Below, in pieces: positions 17,564 through 28,496 of a stretch of DNA of 64,000 bases. Below the pieces are notes generated by a model, which was not told where the DNA came from, did no database searches, and saw only the letters and a program-made list of their open reading frames with translations. Position numbers and translations under genes: made by a program. Origin of the DNA: Arcanobacterium pluranimalium (GTDB lineage Bacteria; Actinomycetota; Actinomycetes; Actinomycetales; Actinomycetaceae); assembly GCF_016907845.1 (NCBI RefSeq), contig NZ_JAFBCS010000001.1, positions 744,001 through 808,000 on the forward strand, in the 5' to 3' direction. Each line of letters starts with the position of its first letter. Within the stretch, counting starts at the first letter, position 1.

Positions 17564-17606
17564 AAAACTGAGTGTGCGAATGTGATGTTCGCACACTCAG
17601 TTTTTC
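17564..17606 (+). terminator. strong terminator after fixX
   Basis: A perfect 13-bp stem, CTGAGTGTGCGAA at 17568-17580 against TTCGCACACTCAG at 17588-17600, has a seven-base loop and ends in TTTTTCTGTTT. AAAA precedes the stem. It closes the island on its right side. Confidence 0.9.
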
Positions 17607-17623
17607 TGTTTGTATAAAGACGC

Positions 17624-17779
17624 TACAATTAACGAGTTGCCTCGGCGAGGGAATGGCTCTAATACAACGAGCGAGTGGACGTCTGGAAGACGGCGTTCAT
17701 GTTCCGTTATCGACGCGGTGTCTATGCTCCTGCGTAGCCTCCGTACTGAGGCCGGTCAGAATAGAAAAAGGAGATAGAC
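17624..17779 (+). promoter_or_regulatory. rplY promoter (-10 TACAAT) and structured leader
   Basis: A TACAAT hexamer at 17624-17629 would give a leader of about 145 bases before rplY. The leader contains two adjoining short hairpins near its end, CTATGC/GCGTAG at 17722-17737 and GCCTC/GAGGC at 17737-17752, before the ribosome site AAAAAGGAG. A leader of this length with structure fits control of a ribosomal protein gene, but no known leader family was recognised. Confidence 0.4.
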
Positions 17780-18364
17780 ATGGCAAACGTCATTAAAGTA
17801 GAGAAGCGTGAAAGCTTCGGTAAGGGCGCATCGCGCCAGCTTCGCCGCGAGAACCGTACCCCAGCTGTTCTTTACGGTTTCGATGAGGCACCTGTGCACC
17901 TCTCATTCGATGCACACGAGATCTACATGGAAGTACGTGGAAACTCTAACGCACTTCTCACTCTCGAACTCGATGGCAAGAAGCAACTCGCACTCGTGAA
18001 GGACGTGCAGCGCAATCCGCTCTCGCGCATTATCGAGCATGTGGACCTTTTCCGCGTTAAGGCTGATCAGAAGGTTGAAGTGGAAGTTCCTATCGTCACC
18101 GAGGGTGAGCCATTCGCTGGCGCAGTTGCAGCAGTTGAGATGCTCACGCTTCTTGTGCTTGCTCCTGCTGATTCAATCCCTGAGCACATCGTTGTATCGG
18201 TTGAGGGTATTGAAGATGGCACCACGATCCGCGTTGCTGATCTTGAACTTCCAGAGGGTGTTGAGACGGCCGTTGATCCAGAAGCTCCAGTAATCGTAGT
18301 GTCGATTCCAGCTGCTGAGCCAACTGAAGCTACCGAAGACGCTGAAGCAGTAGAAGCTGAGTGA
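17780..18364 (+). CDS. rplY: 50S ribosomal protein L25/general stress protein Ctc
   Basis: A 194-residue CTC-form L25 that binds 5S rRNA. The L25 core (residues 1-90) includes GKGASRQLRRENRTPAVLYG and HVDLFRV; the TL5/CTC C-terminal domain follows, ending in an acidic Glu/Ala-rich tail of about 20 residues. AAGGAGATAGAC precedes the ATG. The pair rplY-pth is conserved in actinobacteria. Confidence 0.95.
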   Translation: MANVIKVEKRESFGKGASRQLRRENRTPAVLYGFDEAPVHLSFDAHEIYMEVRGNSNALLTLELDGKKQLALVKDVQRNPLSRIIEHVDLFRVKADQKVEVEVPIVTEGEPFAGAVAAVEMLTLLVLAPADSIPEHIVVSVEGIEDGTTIRVADLELPEGVETAVDPEAPVIVVSIPAAEPTEATEDAEAVEAE

Positions 18365-18422
18365 AGCTAACAATTGAGCTGGTCACGCACCGTGTTGGCT
18401 ATACTCGATGAAGTAAACGTCA

Positions 18423-18465
18423 ATGGAGGCCTACCTAATTCTTTGGGTAGGTCTCCATGCATTTT
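18423..18465 (+). terminator. hairpin terminator between rplY and pth
   Basis: A 13-bp stem (18423-18435 with 18446-18458, one G-T pair) carries a ten-base loop and is followed by GCATTTTCC. The T run is short, so some read-through into pth is possible. Confidence 0.7.
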
Positions 18466-18515
18466 CCCGCCATATGAGCGAAAATTAATACGTATCAGAG
18501 CGTAAAGGAGAGAGC

Positions 18516-19100
18516 GTGTACACCATCATCGGTTTAGGTAATCCTGGCCCCCGATATGAAAAGACGCGGCACAATGTGGGGCAGATGGTGATTGATGAGC
18601 TCGTGAACCGCATTGGTACGAAGCTCTCCGACCATAAGCAGTCCAATACCCGCGCCGCCTCAGCGCGCCTCGGGGTAGCTCCTGGAGCGCCTAGTGAGCA
18701 GGTGATTCTTGCTGTGTCGAAGTCCTATATGAACACCTCTGGCGGACCAGTAAAAGCCCTCATGAATTATTTCAATGCACCAGTTGAGGGGCTCATTGTT
18801 GTGCACGACGAACTTGATCTCCCTTTTGGCACGTTGAAGCTCAAACGCGGCGGGGGAGAAGGCGGACATAACGGCCTGAAATCCATTTCGCAGTCTTTGG
18901 GTACGAAAGACTACATCCGTTTGCGCTTTGGTGTTGGGCGTCCACCGGGTCGGCAAGACCCGGCCGACTTCGTGCTTGGTGAATTTTCCGCAACGGAACG
19001 CAAAGAAATGCCTTTCTTAATTTCGGACGCCGCGGACGCCGTCGTCGACGTTCTCGAACGCGGCTTGGAAACGGCGCAAATGCGCCTACACACAGCGTAA
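18516..19100 (+). CDS. pth: peptidyl-tRNA hydrolase
   Basis: Cleaves peptidyl-tRNA released from stalled ribosomes. The 194-residue protein opens with GLGNPGPRYEKTRHNVG, which contains the catalytic His, and has the SYMNTSGGPVK and HDELDLPFG motifs and KRGGGEGGHNGLKS. The GTG start follows AAAGGAGAGAGC. mfd follows after 71 bases. Confidence 0.95.
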   Translation: MYTIIGLGNPGPRYEKTRHNVGQMVIDELVNRIGTKLSDHKQSNTRAASARLGVAPGAPSEQVILAVSKSYMNTSGGPVKALMNYFNAPVEGLIVVHDELDLPFGTLKLKRGGGEGGHNGLKSISQSLGTKDYIRLRFGVGRPPGRQDPADFVLGEFSATERKEMPFLISDAADAVVDVLERGLETAQMRLHTA

Positions 19101-19171
19101 ACATGCGGCAAAATACCGCCATGCCACAATAAATCGCCTAATATATCTCCACAATTTCAACGGACAGGCTC

Positions 19172-22100
19172 ATGGATCTTCATCCTATTCTCGATTTTAT
19201 TTCGCAACAGACGCGCATCGACACTTTGGATGCCGAGCGCTTCGTGGATATTGACGTGCCGCGAGGTGCGATTTCGCCAGTGCTGGCCGAGCTTGCGGGG
19301 GCGCAAGATGCCAGCAATCAGCCATTGCACGTGGCGGTGACTGCTTCGGATCGAGACGCCGATCAGCTCGCAGCCGAGCTGAAGATGTTTCTGCCCGCCG
19401 ATTCAGTAGAGATATTTCCCTCGTGGGAGACCCTGCCCCACGAGCGGCTATCGCCACGTTCGGATACGGTGGCGCAGCGGCTGAAAGTCTTGCGGCAATT
19501 GGCGCACCCCGACGAGTTTTCTGAGCTGAAAGTGCTGGTAGTTTCGGTGCGAGCACTGCTTCAACCAATCGTCGCCGGATTGGGCGAGCTGCGAGCTGTG
19601 CGTTTGCGAGTAGGGCAGATGCGCGATCTCGTCCAGCTCCAAGAAGATCTGGTCAATGCGGCTTATTCGCACGTCGATATGGTGGAGAACCGCGGCGAAT
19701 TTGCTGTTCGTGGCGGGATTATCGACATTTTCCCGCCAACGGAGCCGCATCCGCTCCGAGTCGAATTTTTCGGCGATGAAGTGGAAGAAATTCGCCAGTT
19801 TTCGGTGGCTGACCAGCGCTCAATGGACGAAGTTTCCGAGGTTTATGCGCCTGCCTGCCGAGAAATTTTGCTTTCCGACGACGTTCGCTCGCGTGCCGCA
19901 GCTGCGTTGCCCCAGTTCCCGGGTGCGGTCGATATGCTCGACAAGATTGCCCAAGGAATTGCTGTGGAGGGAATGGAATCCTTGGCGCCAATTCTCGTTG
20001 AGCGTATGGTGCCGCTCGTTGGAGAATTCCCAGCTGGTTCACGAATCGTATTAGTTGAGCCGGAGAGGATTCGCACCCATGCTGAATCACTCATGGCCAC
20101 CACGGAGGAATTTTTGGCAGCGGCATGGTCAAGCGCCGCAGCTGGCGGGCAAGTGCCGGTGAATGTAGATTCTGCTTCATTTGCAAGCTTGAGCCAAACT
20201 CGCGCTGCGGCTGTGGAATTTGGCCTAAGCTGGTGGTCTTTGGGTGCTTTTGCTGGGGACACAGTTATTTCTTTCGGTTTGAGTGAACCGCAGAATTATT
20301 CTGGCAAGATCGATGATGCGCTCGCGGATTTGGGCAGGCGCGCTCGCGAGGGCTGGCGAATTGTGGTTGCTGTTGAAGGTGCTGGCCTTGGACGGCGCTT
20401 ATTTGAGCAGTTCTCGGATGCTGAAGTTCCCGCGCGGATAGTGGAACGCTTCGAGACGGAATTGCAACCCGGCGTCGTCAATATCCTTACGGCGCAGCTC
20501 GCAACGGGATTCGTATGTGAAGAAGCGAAATTTGGGGTGTTTTCGGCTCGCGATTTGATGTCGCGCGTGCGTGGCACTTTGCGAGACCAGCGCACTATGC
20601 CGAAGCGCCGGAAGAAAACGGTGGATCCACTTGCTCTTAAGCCGGGCGATTATGTGGTGCATGAACGGCATGGTGTGGCGCAGTTCGTGAAGCTCGCGAA
20701 ACGTTCGCTTGGCGGACCTGGTGGTACGCAGCGTGAATACGTGGTGCTGGAGTACTCGGCCTCGAAACGAGGTGGGCCGCGCGATCAGCTTTGGGTACCT
20801 ACCGATCAGCTCGATCAGGTGAGCAAATACTCGGGTGGAGACGCGCCGTCACTCAATAAAATGGGTGGCGCAGACTGGGCAAAGACGAAAGCGAAAGCGC
20901 GTGCGGCAGTGCGTCAGATCGCCAAGGAACTCATTCGTCTCTATGCGCAGCGCAGGGCGACGCGCGGGCACGCATTTGCGCCCGATACGCCCTGGCAGCG
21001 TGAGCTTGAGGACGCTTTCGAATTTGTGGAGACGCCCGATCAGCTCTCCACGATTGAGGAAGTCAAGCGGGATATGGAGTCGCTTGAGCCGATGGATCGC
21101 CTGATCTCTGGCGACGTGGGTTACGGCAAGACGGAAATTGCCGTGCGCGCCGCCTTTAAGGCTGTGCAAGATGGTATGCAGGTGGCGGTGCTTGTGCCGA
21201 CTACTTTGCTGGCGCAGCAGCACGTCGAGACGTTTAAAGAGCGTTATGCAGGCTTCCCGGTGAACGTTGAGATCCTTTCGCGTTTCCAGACGGCGAAAGA
21301 GACCGACGCTGTGAAAAAAGGTATTTCTGCTGGCAAAGTCGATGTGGTGATCGGTACGCACAAGCTCATCACGGGCGATGTGCGATTCAAGAACCTCGGC
21401 TTGGTGATTATCGACGAAGAGCAGCGCTTTGGCGTGGAACACAAAGAAACACTCAAGCAGTTGTATCCAACCGTGGATGTGCTGGCCATGAGTGCGACGC
21501 CGATTCCGCGCACGCTCGAAATGGCGGTGACGGGAATTCGGCAGATGTCTACGCTGGCCACGCCGCCGGAGGAACGCCACCCGATTCTCACTTACGTGGG
21601 TGCCCAGGAATCGAAACAGATTTCGGCGGCGATTAAGCGCGAACTCTTGCGTGACGGCCAGGTGTTTTACGTGCATAACCGCACGGAAAGTATCGATAAG
21701 GTGGCTATGCGGCTCGGCGAACTGGTGCCCGAGGCGCGTATCGGCGTCGCTCACGGAAAGATGAGCGAGTATCAGCTTGAGAGTGTGATCCAGCAGTTTT
21801 GGGATAAAGAGATTGACGTGCTCGTATGCACCACGATTGTGGAAACGGGCTTGGACATCTCGAATGCGAATACGTTGATCGTGGAAGACGCGCAGAAGCT
21901 GGGGCTATCGCAGTTGCACCAGTTGCGCGGACGTGTGGGGCGTGGTCGCGAGCGCGCTTATGCGTATTTCTTATATCCGCCGGAGAAAGCGATGACGGAG
22001 ACGGCGATTGAGCGCTTGCGTACGATCGCTTCACATACTGAGTTGGGTGCGGGCATCCAGGTGGCGCTCAAGGATTTGGAGATTCGCGGTGCCGGTAATT

Positions 22101-22693
22101 TGCTTGGCGGCGAACAATCTGGGCATATCGCTGGTGTGGGCTTTGACCTGTATCTTCGTATGGTGTCGGAGGCGGTTGCTCAGCTCACCGGGCAAGATAG
22201 CCGATCTGAGGAAGAGAAGCATGCGGACGTGCGCATTGAACTGCCGCTTGATGCGTTCGTTCCACAAAATTGGGTGAGTTCGGAGCGCTTGCGTCTGGAA
22301 ATCTACACCAAGATCGCGCAGACGACGAATGAAACGGAACGCTCCGACGTCGCCAATGAGCTGGTGGATCGTTATGGAAACATTCCGATTGAGGTGGAGC
22401 GACTCTTCCGCTTGGCGCGTTTGCGCGAACAGGCGCGGGGCGTGGGGATCGAGGAAATCACCATGCAAGGGAGAAATATCCGTTTTGCGCCGGTGCAGTT
22501 GCCGGATTCGCGTCAGGCGCGGTTAAAGCGTTTGTATCCGCGCGCTGTGGTTAAACCTGCGGTGCGTGCGCTCCTCGTGCCGATTCCAGATGCCGACGGC
22601 GGGCGCATGCTTGGCGCCGAAAAACCGCTGGACAACGACGAAATTATGGACTTTGTGGAGTCGTTGATCCACGCGGTGTTTGTGGCGGGCTAA
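19172..22693 (+). CDS. mfd: transcription-repair coupling factor
   Basis: An 1173-residue ATP-dependent translocase that removes stalled RNA polymerase from lesions and recruits UvrA. Order of domains: UvrB-like region (about 1-330), the RNA polymerase-interacting domain around GDYVVHERHGVAQF (about 490), then the RecG-like motor with Walker A GDVGYGKTE near 647, DEEQ near 747, and QLRGRVGRGRERAYAY near 910, and a C-terminal TRCF domain. Length is normal for the family. No strong ribosome site is seen, though GGACAGG lies near the ATG. Confidence 0.95.
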   Translation: MDLHPILDFISQQTRIDTLDAERFVDIDVPRGAISPVLAELAGAQDASNQPLHVAVTASDRDADQLAAELKMFLPADSVEIFPSWETLPHERLSPRSDTVAQRLKVLRQLAHPDEFSELKVLVVSVRALLQPIVAGLGELRAVRLRVGQMRDLVQLQEDLVNAAYSHVDMVENRGEFAVRGGIIDIFPPTEPHPLRVEFFGDEVEEIRQFSVADQRSMDEVSEVYAPACREILLSDDVRSRAAAALPQFPGAVDMLDKIAQGIAVEGMESLAPILVERMVPLVGEFPAGSRIVLVEPERIRTHAESLMATTEEFLAAAWSSAAAGGQVPVNVDSASFASLSQTRAAAVEFGLSWWSLGAFAGDTVISFGLSEPQNYSGKIDDALADLGRRAREGWRIVVAVEGAGLGRRLFEQFSDAEVPARIVERFETELQPGVVNILTAQLATGFVCEEAKFGVFSARDLMSRVRGTLRDQRTMPKRRKKTVDPLALKPGDYVVHERHGVAQFVKLAKRSLGGPGGTQREYVVLEYSASKRGGPRDQLWVPTDQLDQVSKYSGGDAPSLNKMGGADWAKTKAKARAAVRQIAKELIRLYAQRRATRGHAFAPDTPWQRELEDAFEFVETPDQLSTIEEVKRDMESLEPMDRLISGDVGYGKTEIAVRAAFKAVQDGMQVAVLVPTTLLAQQHVETFKERYAGFPVNVEILSRFQTAKETDAVKKGISAGKVDVVIGTHKLITGDVRFKNLGLVIIDEEQRFGVEHKETLKQLYPTVDVLAMSATPIPRTLEMAVTGIRQMSTLATPPEERHPILTYVGAQESKQISAAIKRELLRDGQVFYVHNRTESIDKVAMRLGELVPEARIGVAHGKMSEYQLESVIQQFWDKEIDVLVCTTIVETGLDISNANTLIVEDAQKLGLSQLHQLRGRVGRGRERAYAYFLYPPEKAMTETAIERLRTIASHTELGAGIQVALKDLEIRGAGNLLGGEQSGHIAGVGFDLYLRMVSEAVAQLTGQDSRSEEEKHADVRIELPLDAFVPQNWVSSERLRLEIYTKIAQTTNETERSDVANELVDRYGNIPIEVERLFRLARLREQARGVGIEEITMQGRNIRFAPVQLPDSRQARLKRLYPRAVVKPAVRALLVPIPDADGGRMLGAEKPLDNDEIMDFVESLIHAVFVAG

Positions 22694-22792
22694 CGCTAGG
22701 ATAGATTGATGAGTTGTTTCTGGTTACTAAGACACTTCGAGTAATTTGGTTGCTTTGGCTTTTGGCATACCGATTATTATGAGGTGTGGTGT

Positions 22793-23014
22793 TTAATCCG
22801 ATTTCGGTGGTCTGCCACGCGGGCGGATATTAGGCGTATTATCAGGTAACCTGCCAGCTTGGCGAAGTGCATTCCGCAACAATACTTCGATCTGTGCGTT
22901 CGTAGAACGAAACTCATCGTTTGCCCAACGGGCTAATGCGTCATGGACACGCGGGTCTAGCCGCAAAGAAACTACTTTGCGGCTAGCTCCAGGTGTAGCT
23001 TTATTTTCTTCCAA
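22793..23014 (-). CDS. ribbon-helix-helix DNA-binding protein
   Basis: A 73-residue protein of the Arc/CopG type. The core KVVSLRLDPRVHDALARWAN forms the beta strand and first helix, and NAQIEVLLRNALRQAG the second helix; the basic tail RPRGRPPK may contact DNA. It begins eight bases after the SPFH gene on the same strand, so the two form an operon. It could repress its own operon through the inverted repeat at 24028. No toxin gene is next to it. Confidence 0.8.
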   Translation of the reverse strand: MEENKATPGASRKVVSLRLDPRVHDALARWANDEFRSTNAQIEVLLRNALRQAGRLPDNTPNIRPRGRPPKSD

Positions 23015-23022
23015 GATCTGAC

Positions 23023-24000
23023 CTAGGAATAGATGCTTCCAGTATTGATTACTGGTTGAGTTTGTCCATCAGAGCAGAGTACAACGAGTAAGTTGGACAC
23101 CATAGAAGCGCGGCGCTCCGGATCGAGAACTACAATATCGCGTTCTTCTAGTTGATCAAGGGCTTGCTGGACCATAGAGACGGCGCCGTCCACAATAGTT
23201 TCGCGGGCATCTACAATGGCTGCTGCCTGCTGGCGTTGCAACATTGCCTGTGCGATTTCGGGAGCATAGGAGAGCGAGGAAATCCGTGTTTCAAGAATTT
23301 CAATTCCTGCTGTAAGCACACGATCTGCAACTTCGCGGGCCAATTCTTCGGAGACTTCATCGGTGGAGCCGCGAAGTGAAATTCTTCCATCTACTGGATT
23401 GTCATAGGGATGCTGAGTGGCTACGTGACGCAGTGCCGACTCTGCTTGGGTTTGCACGAACTTTTCATAATCTTCAACTGCGAAAGTCGCTTTGGCTGTA
23501 TCAGCAACTTGCCACACAATGATTGCAGCAATTTTGATGGGATTGCCATTGTATTCATTTACTTTTGCTTCATTAGTTTCAAAGTTGCGTACGCGAGCAG
23601 ATACTTTGCGCCGGCTGGAGAGTGGGGTAGTAAAAACAAATCCAGGGTTTCGCAAGGTTCCGATGTACTTTCCAAAGAACTGTACAACTTTAGTGTGACC
23701 TGGGCTCACAATGGTAAAGCCTGTGAAAAGGAAAGCTGTAGTTGCAATGATAGCTATTGAGAGTACAAGTGCGATTATGTGGAAAGACGTAGCACTTCCG
23801 TTATCCGCAGCGACACCTCCCCATACTAAACCAGCAATTGCTAAACCAGAAAGCAGAATTAAAAGCAGGAATAGTGGAAAGGTAACGCCTGATTTTAGAT
23901 GCCAAGCTTGCTTTTCAGTAATGAGGATTCGTGAGCCGTCGTGTCCAACAGGCTGTGCCGAGGGCTCACGTTCGTCAATGGTGATAATTTCGTCGTCCAT
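23023..24000 (-). CDS. SPFH/stomatin-domain membrane protein
   Basis: A 325-residue membrane protein. Two hydrophobic segments lie at about 40-62 and 74-97, then an SPFH domain starts with PGHTKVVQFFGKYIGTLRNPGFVFTTP and runs through VADRVLTAGIEILETRISSLSYAPEIAQAMLQRQQAAAIVDARETIVDG, the typical coiled end. SPFH proteins form large membrane-bound assemblies. AAGGAGCACTC precedes the ATG. Its role here is unknown; pairing with an RHH protein is the notable feature. Confidence 0.88.
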   Translation of the reverse strand: MDDEIITIDEREPSAQPVGHDGSRILITEKQAWHLKSGVTFPLFLLLILLSGLAIAGLVWGGVAADNGSATSFHIIALVLSIAIIATTAFLFTGFTIVSPGHTKVVQFFGKYIGTLRNPGFVFTTPLSSRRKVSARVRNFETNEAKVNEYNGNPIKIAAIIVWQVADTAKATFAVEDYEKFVQTQAESALRHVATQHPYDNPVDGRISLRGSTDEVSEELAREVADRVLTAGIEILETRISSLSYAPEIAQAMLQRQQAAAIVDARETIVDGAVSMVQQALDQLEERDIVVLDPERRASMVSNLLVVLCSDGQTQPVINTGSIYS

Positions 24001-25589
<1,589 letters not shown>

Positions 25590-25615
25590 TGCTTTGAACT
25601 AGGTTTATAACCTAA

Positions 25616-25648
25616 GAGAGGGCGGGAGTTTTCCCGCCCTCTTTCTTA
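25616..25648 (+). terminator. terminator after eno
   Basis: GAGGGCGGG at 25618-25626 pairs with CCCGCCCTC at 25633-25641 around a six-base loop, followed by TTTCTTATT. This is a classic intrinsic terminator 29 bases after the stop codon. Confidence 0.92.
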
Positions 25649-25675
25649 TTGCCGGTAGAGGATCAGGTAGGTGAG

Positions 25676-25711
25676 CCAGTAGCCGTGCCAGTAGCCGTGC
25701 CAGTAGCCGTG
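25676..25711. repeat. 12-bp tandem repeat, three perfect units
   Basis: CCAGTAGCCGTG is repeated three times without change between the eno terminator and ftsB. It is non-coding and its copy number probably varies between strains. Confidence 0.85.
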
Positions 25712-25797
25712 CAGCCAGCGAGCCATTTACTCAATTAATTTTGAGAATGTTTGCCGGCTCACCAGGTTTGAATACACCACGTGTGCCAATAGCCCTT

Positions 25798-25803
25798 TAG
25801 ACT
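25798..25803 (+). promoter_or_regulatory. -10 box TAGACT of ftsB, leaderless arrangement
   Basis: TAGACT ends exactly six bases before the ATG at 25810 and there is no ribosome site. The same spacing is found at six or more other genes in the window, which supports a transcript starting at the start codon. Confidence 0.6.
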
Positions 25804-25809
25804 AGTCCT

Positions 25810-26757
25810 ATGAGTTCGCGCCCACCTGCACCACGTCGTTCACCGAAATCGGGGAACGATTCTTCAGCGCGCAATCCGCGTGCAGCTCAGCCAAATCGGG
25901 GTGCAGAGCCGACACCGAATACGCGGCTAGCGCGTGGCAAACAAACGTCTCGCAACACGCAGACGACGCGCCGTGCTCAAAGCCAGCCTGAAGCCCGAAC
26001 TGGGAATAGTGCCCGTCCTACACGTGGCACGCGTCCAGTGCATGCTGAACGGCAAGCTCAAGACGTCCGTCCAGTACGCGGCCAGCAAGCGTCTGCGGCA
26101 TCTGCTTGGAAGGCAGAGGCTCGCACACGCACAGTTCGCGGTGAACAGCCACCCGCGCGCTCACGAACCGCGCAGACCGCAAGTACACGCACTCGCGCAG
26201 CTCAGGCTGCAAACGCTCGCACCACGGAAGCCGTCTCCGAATCGAGTGGCACCACGTCGTCGTCGAAACGCCGCCGATCTGGGCGCGACTGGAACGTCGT
26301 TCTCTCGGGTTCGGAAAAAACGCGGCAATTTTCCTTGCGACTTGCTCTGGTGATCGCGACGGTGATGATCGGCGTCTTTCTGGTTTCTTCCCCGTTGCGC
26401 GGTTATATCGCTCAGCAGGAAGAAAAGCGCGAGTTGCTCTCGACTCTTGACCATCGAAAAGAGCGGGTGCAAGAGCTGGAGCAGCAGCTGGCGCTGTGGA
26501 ACGACCCGCAGTATATTCAGTCGCAGGCAAGACAGCGGCTCGGCTACGTTCTTCCTGGTCAGACTCTTTACACCGTGGATCCGCAGGCGATAGCTGGTGC
26601 GCAACCAAAAGAGCAAGAACAGCTCGCTGAGCTCAATAAAGAACGGCGCGCGGCCACACCTTTCTACATGACGATGTGGGATTCAATCTCTATTGCTGGC
26701 CAGTCCGGCGCGGTAGATAACCCCTCAAACGTTCCCGTTATCAATAACAATAAGTAG
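25810..26757 (+). CDS. ftsB: FtsB/DivIC-family cell division protein
   Basis: A 315-residue septum protein. Residues 1 to about 175 are disordered and rich in Arg, Ala, Thr, Gln and Pro, with many short imperfect repeats. One membrane segment follows (LALVIATVMIGVFLVSSPL), then a periplasm-side coiled coil (REL..ELEQQLALWNDPQYIQSQARQRLGYVLPGQ is the family core in part). In actinobacteria this gene lies after eno and before DUF501 and ppx, as here. The long basic N-terminus is larger than in E. coli FtsB (103 residues) but usual in this phylum. Confidence 0.88.
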   Translation: MSSRPPAPRRSPKSGNDSSARNPRAAQPNRGAEPTPNTRLARGKQTSRNTQTTRRAQSQPEARTGNSARPTRGTRPVHAERQAQDVRPVRGQQASAASAWKAEARTRTVRGEQPPARSRTAQTASTRTRAAQAANARTTEAVSESSGTTSSSKRRRSGRDWNVVLSGSEKTRQFSLRLALVIATVMIGVFLVSSPLRGYIAQQEEKRELLSTLDHRKERVQELEQQLALWNDPQYIQSQARQRLGYVLPGQTLYTVDPQAIAGAQPKEQEQLAELNKERRAATPFYMTMWDSISIAGQSGAVDNPSNVPVINNNK

Positions 26758-26802
26758 CGCTTTGCTCAATTTCCCTGAGCTGATGCCATAAATGGAGATA
26801 AA

Positions 26803-27366
26803 ATGACTGTTTCACAGAAGCGAGATATTAGTCTTGAATTGCTGCAAAAGATTGCGTGCAACGCTTCGCTCGTTGGCGGCAATGATCGGGAAATCCTCAC
26901 TGAGCAGCTTGGACGCGATCCGCGCGGGCTGGTGGGAATCGGCGCCCGTTGTGCCTGCGGTGCTCCGGCGGTGACGATCACGTATCCGCGTCTGCCAGAC
27001 GGTAGCCCGTTCCCAACGCTGTTTTACCTTTCGCTTCCGTCGCTGGTGAAGGAGATTTCGCGCATCGAAAGTGCAGGTGGCATGGCTCCTTTTAATGAAC
27101 GTTTGCACAACGACGCCGATTTGCTCGCCTCCCATGAACAAGCGCACCAAAGCTATGTGGAGCGTCGCGATCTGCTTGAGGTGATCCCAGAACTCGGCGG
27201 TAAATCTGCTGGTGGTATGCCTGATCGTGTGAAGTGCCTGCATGCGTTGGCAGGATATGCGTTGGCGGTTGGGCGCGGAGTGTGCCCGATTGGCGACGAA
27301 GCGCTAGATATGGCGGGTTGGGATCCTGAGGTTTGCCGCTGCAAAGACGTAGCTGACGACGAATAA
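26803..27366 (+). CDS. DUF501 family protein
   Basis: A 187-residue protein of the DUF501 family, conserved next to ftsB and ppx in actinobacteria. It has the family's GIGARCACGAPAVTITYPRLPDGSPFPTLFYL-type block (residues about 46-78) and later ASHEQAHQSYVERRD and DRVKCLHALAGYALAVGRGVCPIGD-like segments with conserved Cys and His, which suggests a metal site. The function is not known. GGAGATAAA precedes the ATG. Confidence 0.88.
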   Translation: MTVSQKRDISLELLQKIACNASLVGGNDREILTEQLGRDPRGLVGIGARCACGAPAVTITYPRLPDGSPFPTLFYLSLPSLVKEISRIESAGGMAPFNERLHNDADLLASHEQAHQSYVERRDLLEVIPELGGKSAGGMPDRVKCLHALAGYALAVGRGVCPIGDEALDMAGWDPEVCRCKDVADDE

Positions 27367-27445
27367 TTTTGCTGTAGTCGAGGAATTTGAGGGTAGCGGT
27401 ACTCGCCACGATTTTTGGCGGGAGGCGTGTGGCAAAGTAGTGGTT

Positions 27446-28426
27446 ATGAGAGTTGCTGGAATTGATTGCGGAACGAATTCGATTCGTTTGCTGATTGCGG
27501 ATACTGGTATACAGTCTCACGCAGGTGAATTAACAGATGTGGTACGCACGATGAAGGTTGTGCGGCTCGGTGCTGGAGTTGATCGTACCGGTGAATTTGA
27601 CGCTACAGCTTTGGCGCGCACCTTGGATACAGTGAGCGAATACGCGCAGTTGTGTGCCGATCATGGCGTGGAATCGATTCGTTTTGCTGCTACATCGGCC
27701 ACTCGCGACGCTCGTAACCGCGATGAGTTTATCGACGGCGTCGTGGCGCTTCTTGGTGTGGAGCCACAGGTGCTATCGGGGCAAGAGGAAGCAGCTACCA
27801 GTTTTGCGGGGGCGATTTCGGCTCGCGGATGTGAATCGGCGTCACCCTTGATTGCGGTCGATTTGGGCGGTGGCTCTACTGAGATCGCCTTGGGGACTGC
27901 TGATGGAAAGATTATTTCCGCATTTTCGATGGACGTCGGGTGCGTGCGTATGCACGAGCGGCATTTGCAAAGTGATCCGCTTCAGGAGCAACAGATCCAG
28001 GCGGCGCGTATTGATGTTCGTGATTGGCTTGATCGCGCCGAAGAAGTGGTTGATTTAGGTCAAGCACGAGCTGTGATTGGCTTGGCTGGTAGTGTTACCA
28101 CGATTACGGCGTTGGCTCTTGGCCTTGATGAATATGATCCGAAGCGAATTCACGGGACGGCTTTAACGCTTGAAGAAACTGATCGTGCTTGTGAATGGTT
28201 CATCCGGTCTACTGCGCAAGAGCGTGAAAAACTTGGTTTTATGCACCCTGGCAGGGTGGATGTGATCAATGCGGGAGCCTTGGTTTGGCAAGAGGTTGTG
28301 CGGAGGATTGCTCAACGTATGGATGAAGCAGGGCATGTTCTTGAGCATGTGACCACCTCAGAGCACGATATTCTCGATGGCTTAGCACTGTGGGCTGCCA
28401 CAAGCGTGCAGGCGCCAAAATACTAG
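27446..28426 (+). CDS. ppx: Ppx/GppA phosphatase family protein
   Basis: An exopolyphosphatase/guanosine pentaphosphatase family enzyme of 326 residues, acting on polyphosphate or pppGpp. The N-terminal phosphate-binding loop GIDCGTNSIRLLI, the LSGQEEAATSFAGA segment, the second loop VDLGGGSTEIALG and GLAGSVTTITAL are all present. The ATG at 27446 begins the family's usual N-terminus; the GTG two codons earlier is less likely. Short form, without the C-terminal HD-like domain of E. coli Ppx. Confidence 0.88.
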   Translation: MRVAGIDCGTNSIRLLIADTGIQSHAGELTDVVRTMKVVRLGAGVDRTGEFDATALARTLDTVSEYAQLCADHGVESIRFAATSATRDARNRDEFIDGVVALLGVEPQVLSGQEEAATSFAGAISARGCESASPLIAVDLGGGSTEIALGTADGKIISAFSMDVGCVRMHERHLQSDPLQEQQIQAARIDVRDWLDRAEEVVDLGQARAVIGLAGSVTTITALALGLDEYDPKRIHGTALTLEETDRACEWFIRSTAQEREKLGFMHPGRVDVINAGALVWQEVVRRIAQRMDEAGHVLEHVTTSEHDILDGLALWAATSVQAPKY

Positions 28427-28496
28427 GTGCAAATACTGAAACATTCTAGAGTGCACAATAAATGTGAATCGAGATGCTACTACGTTTGAAAATGCT

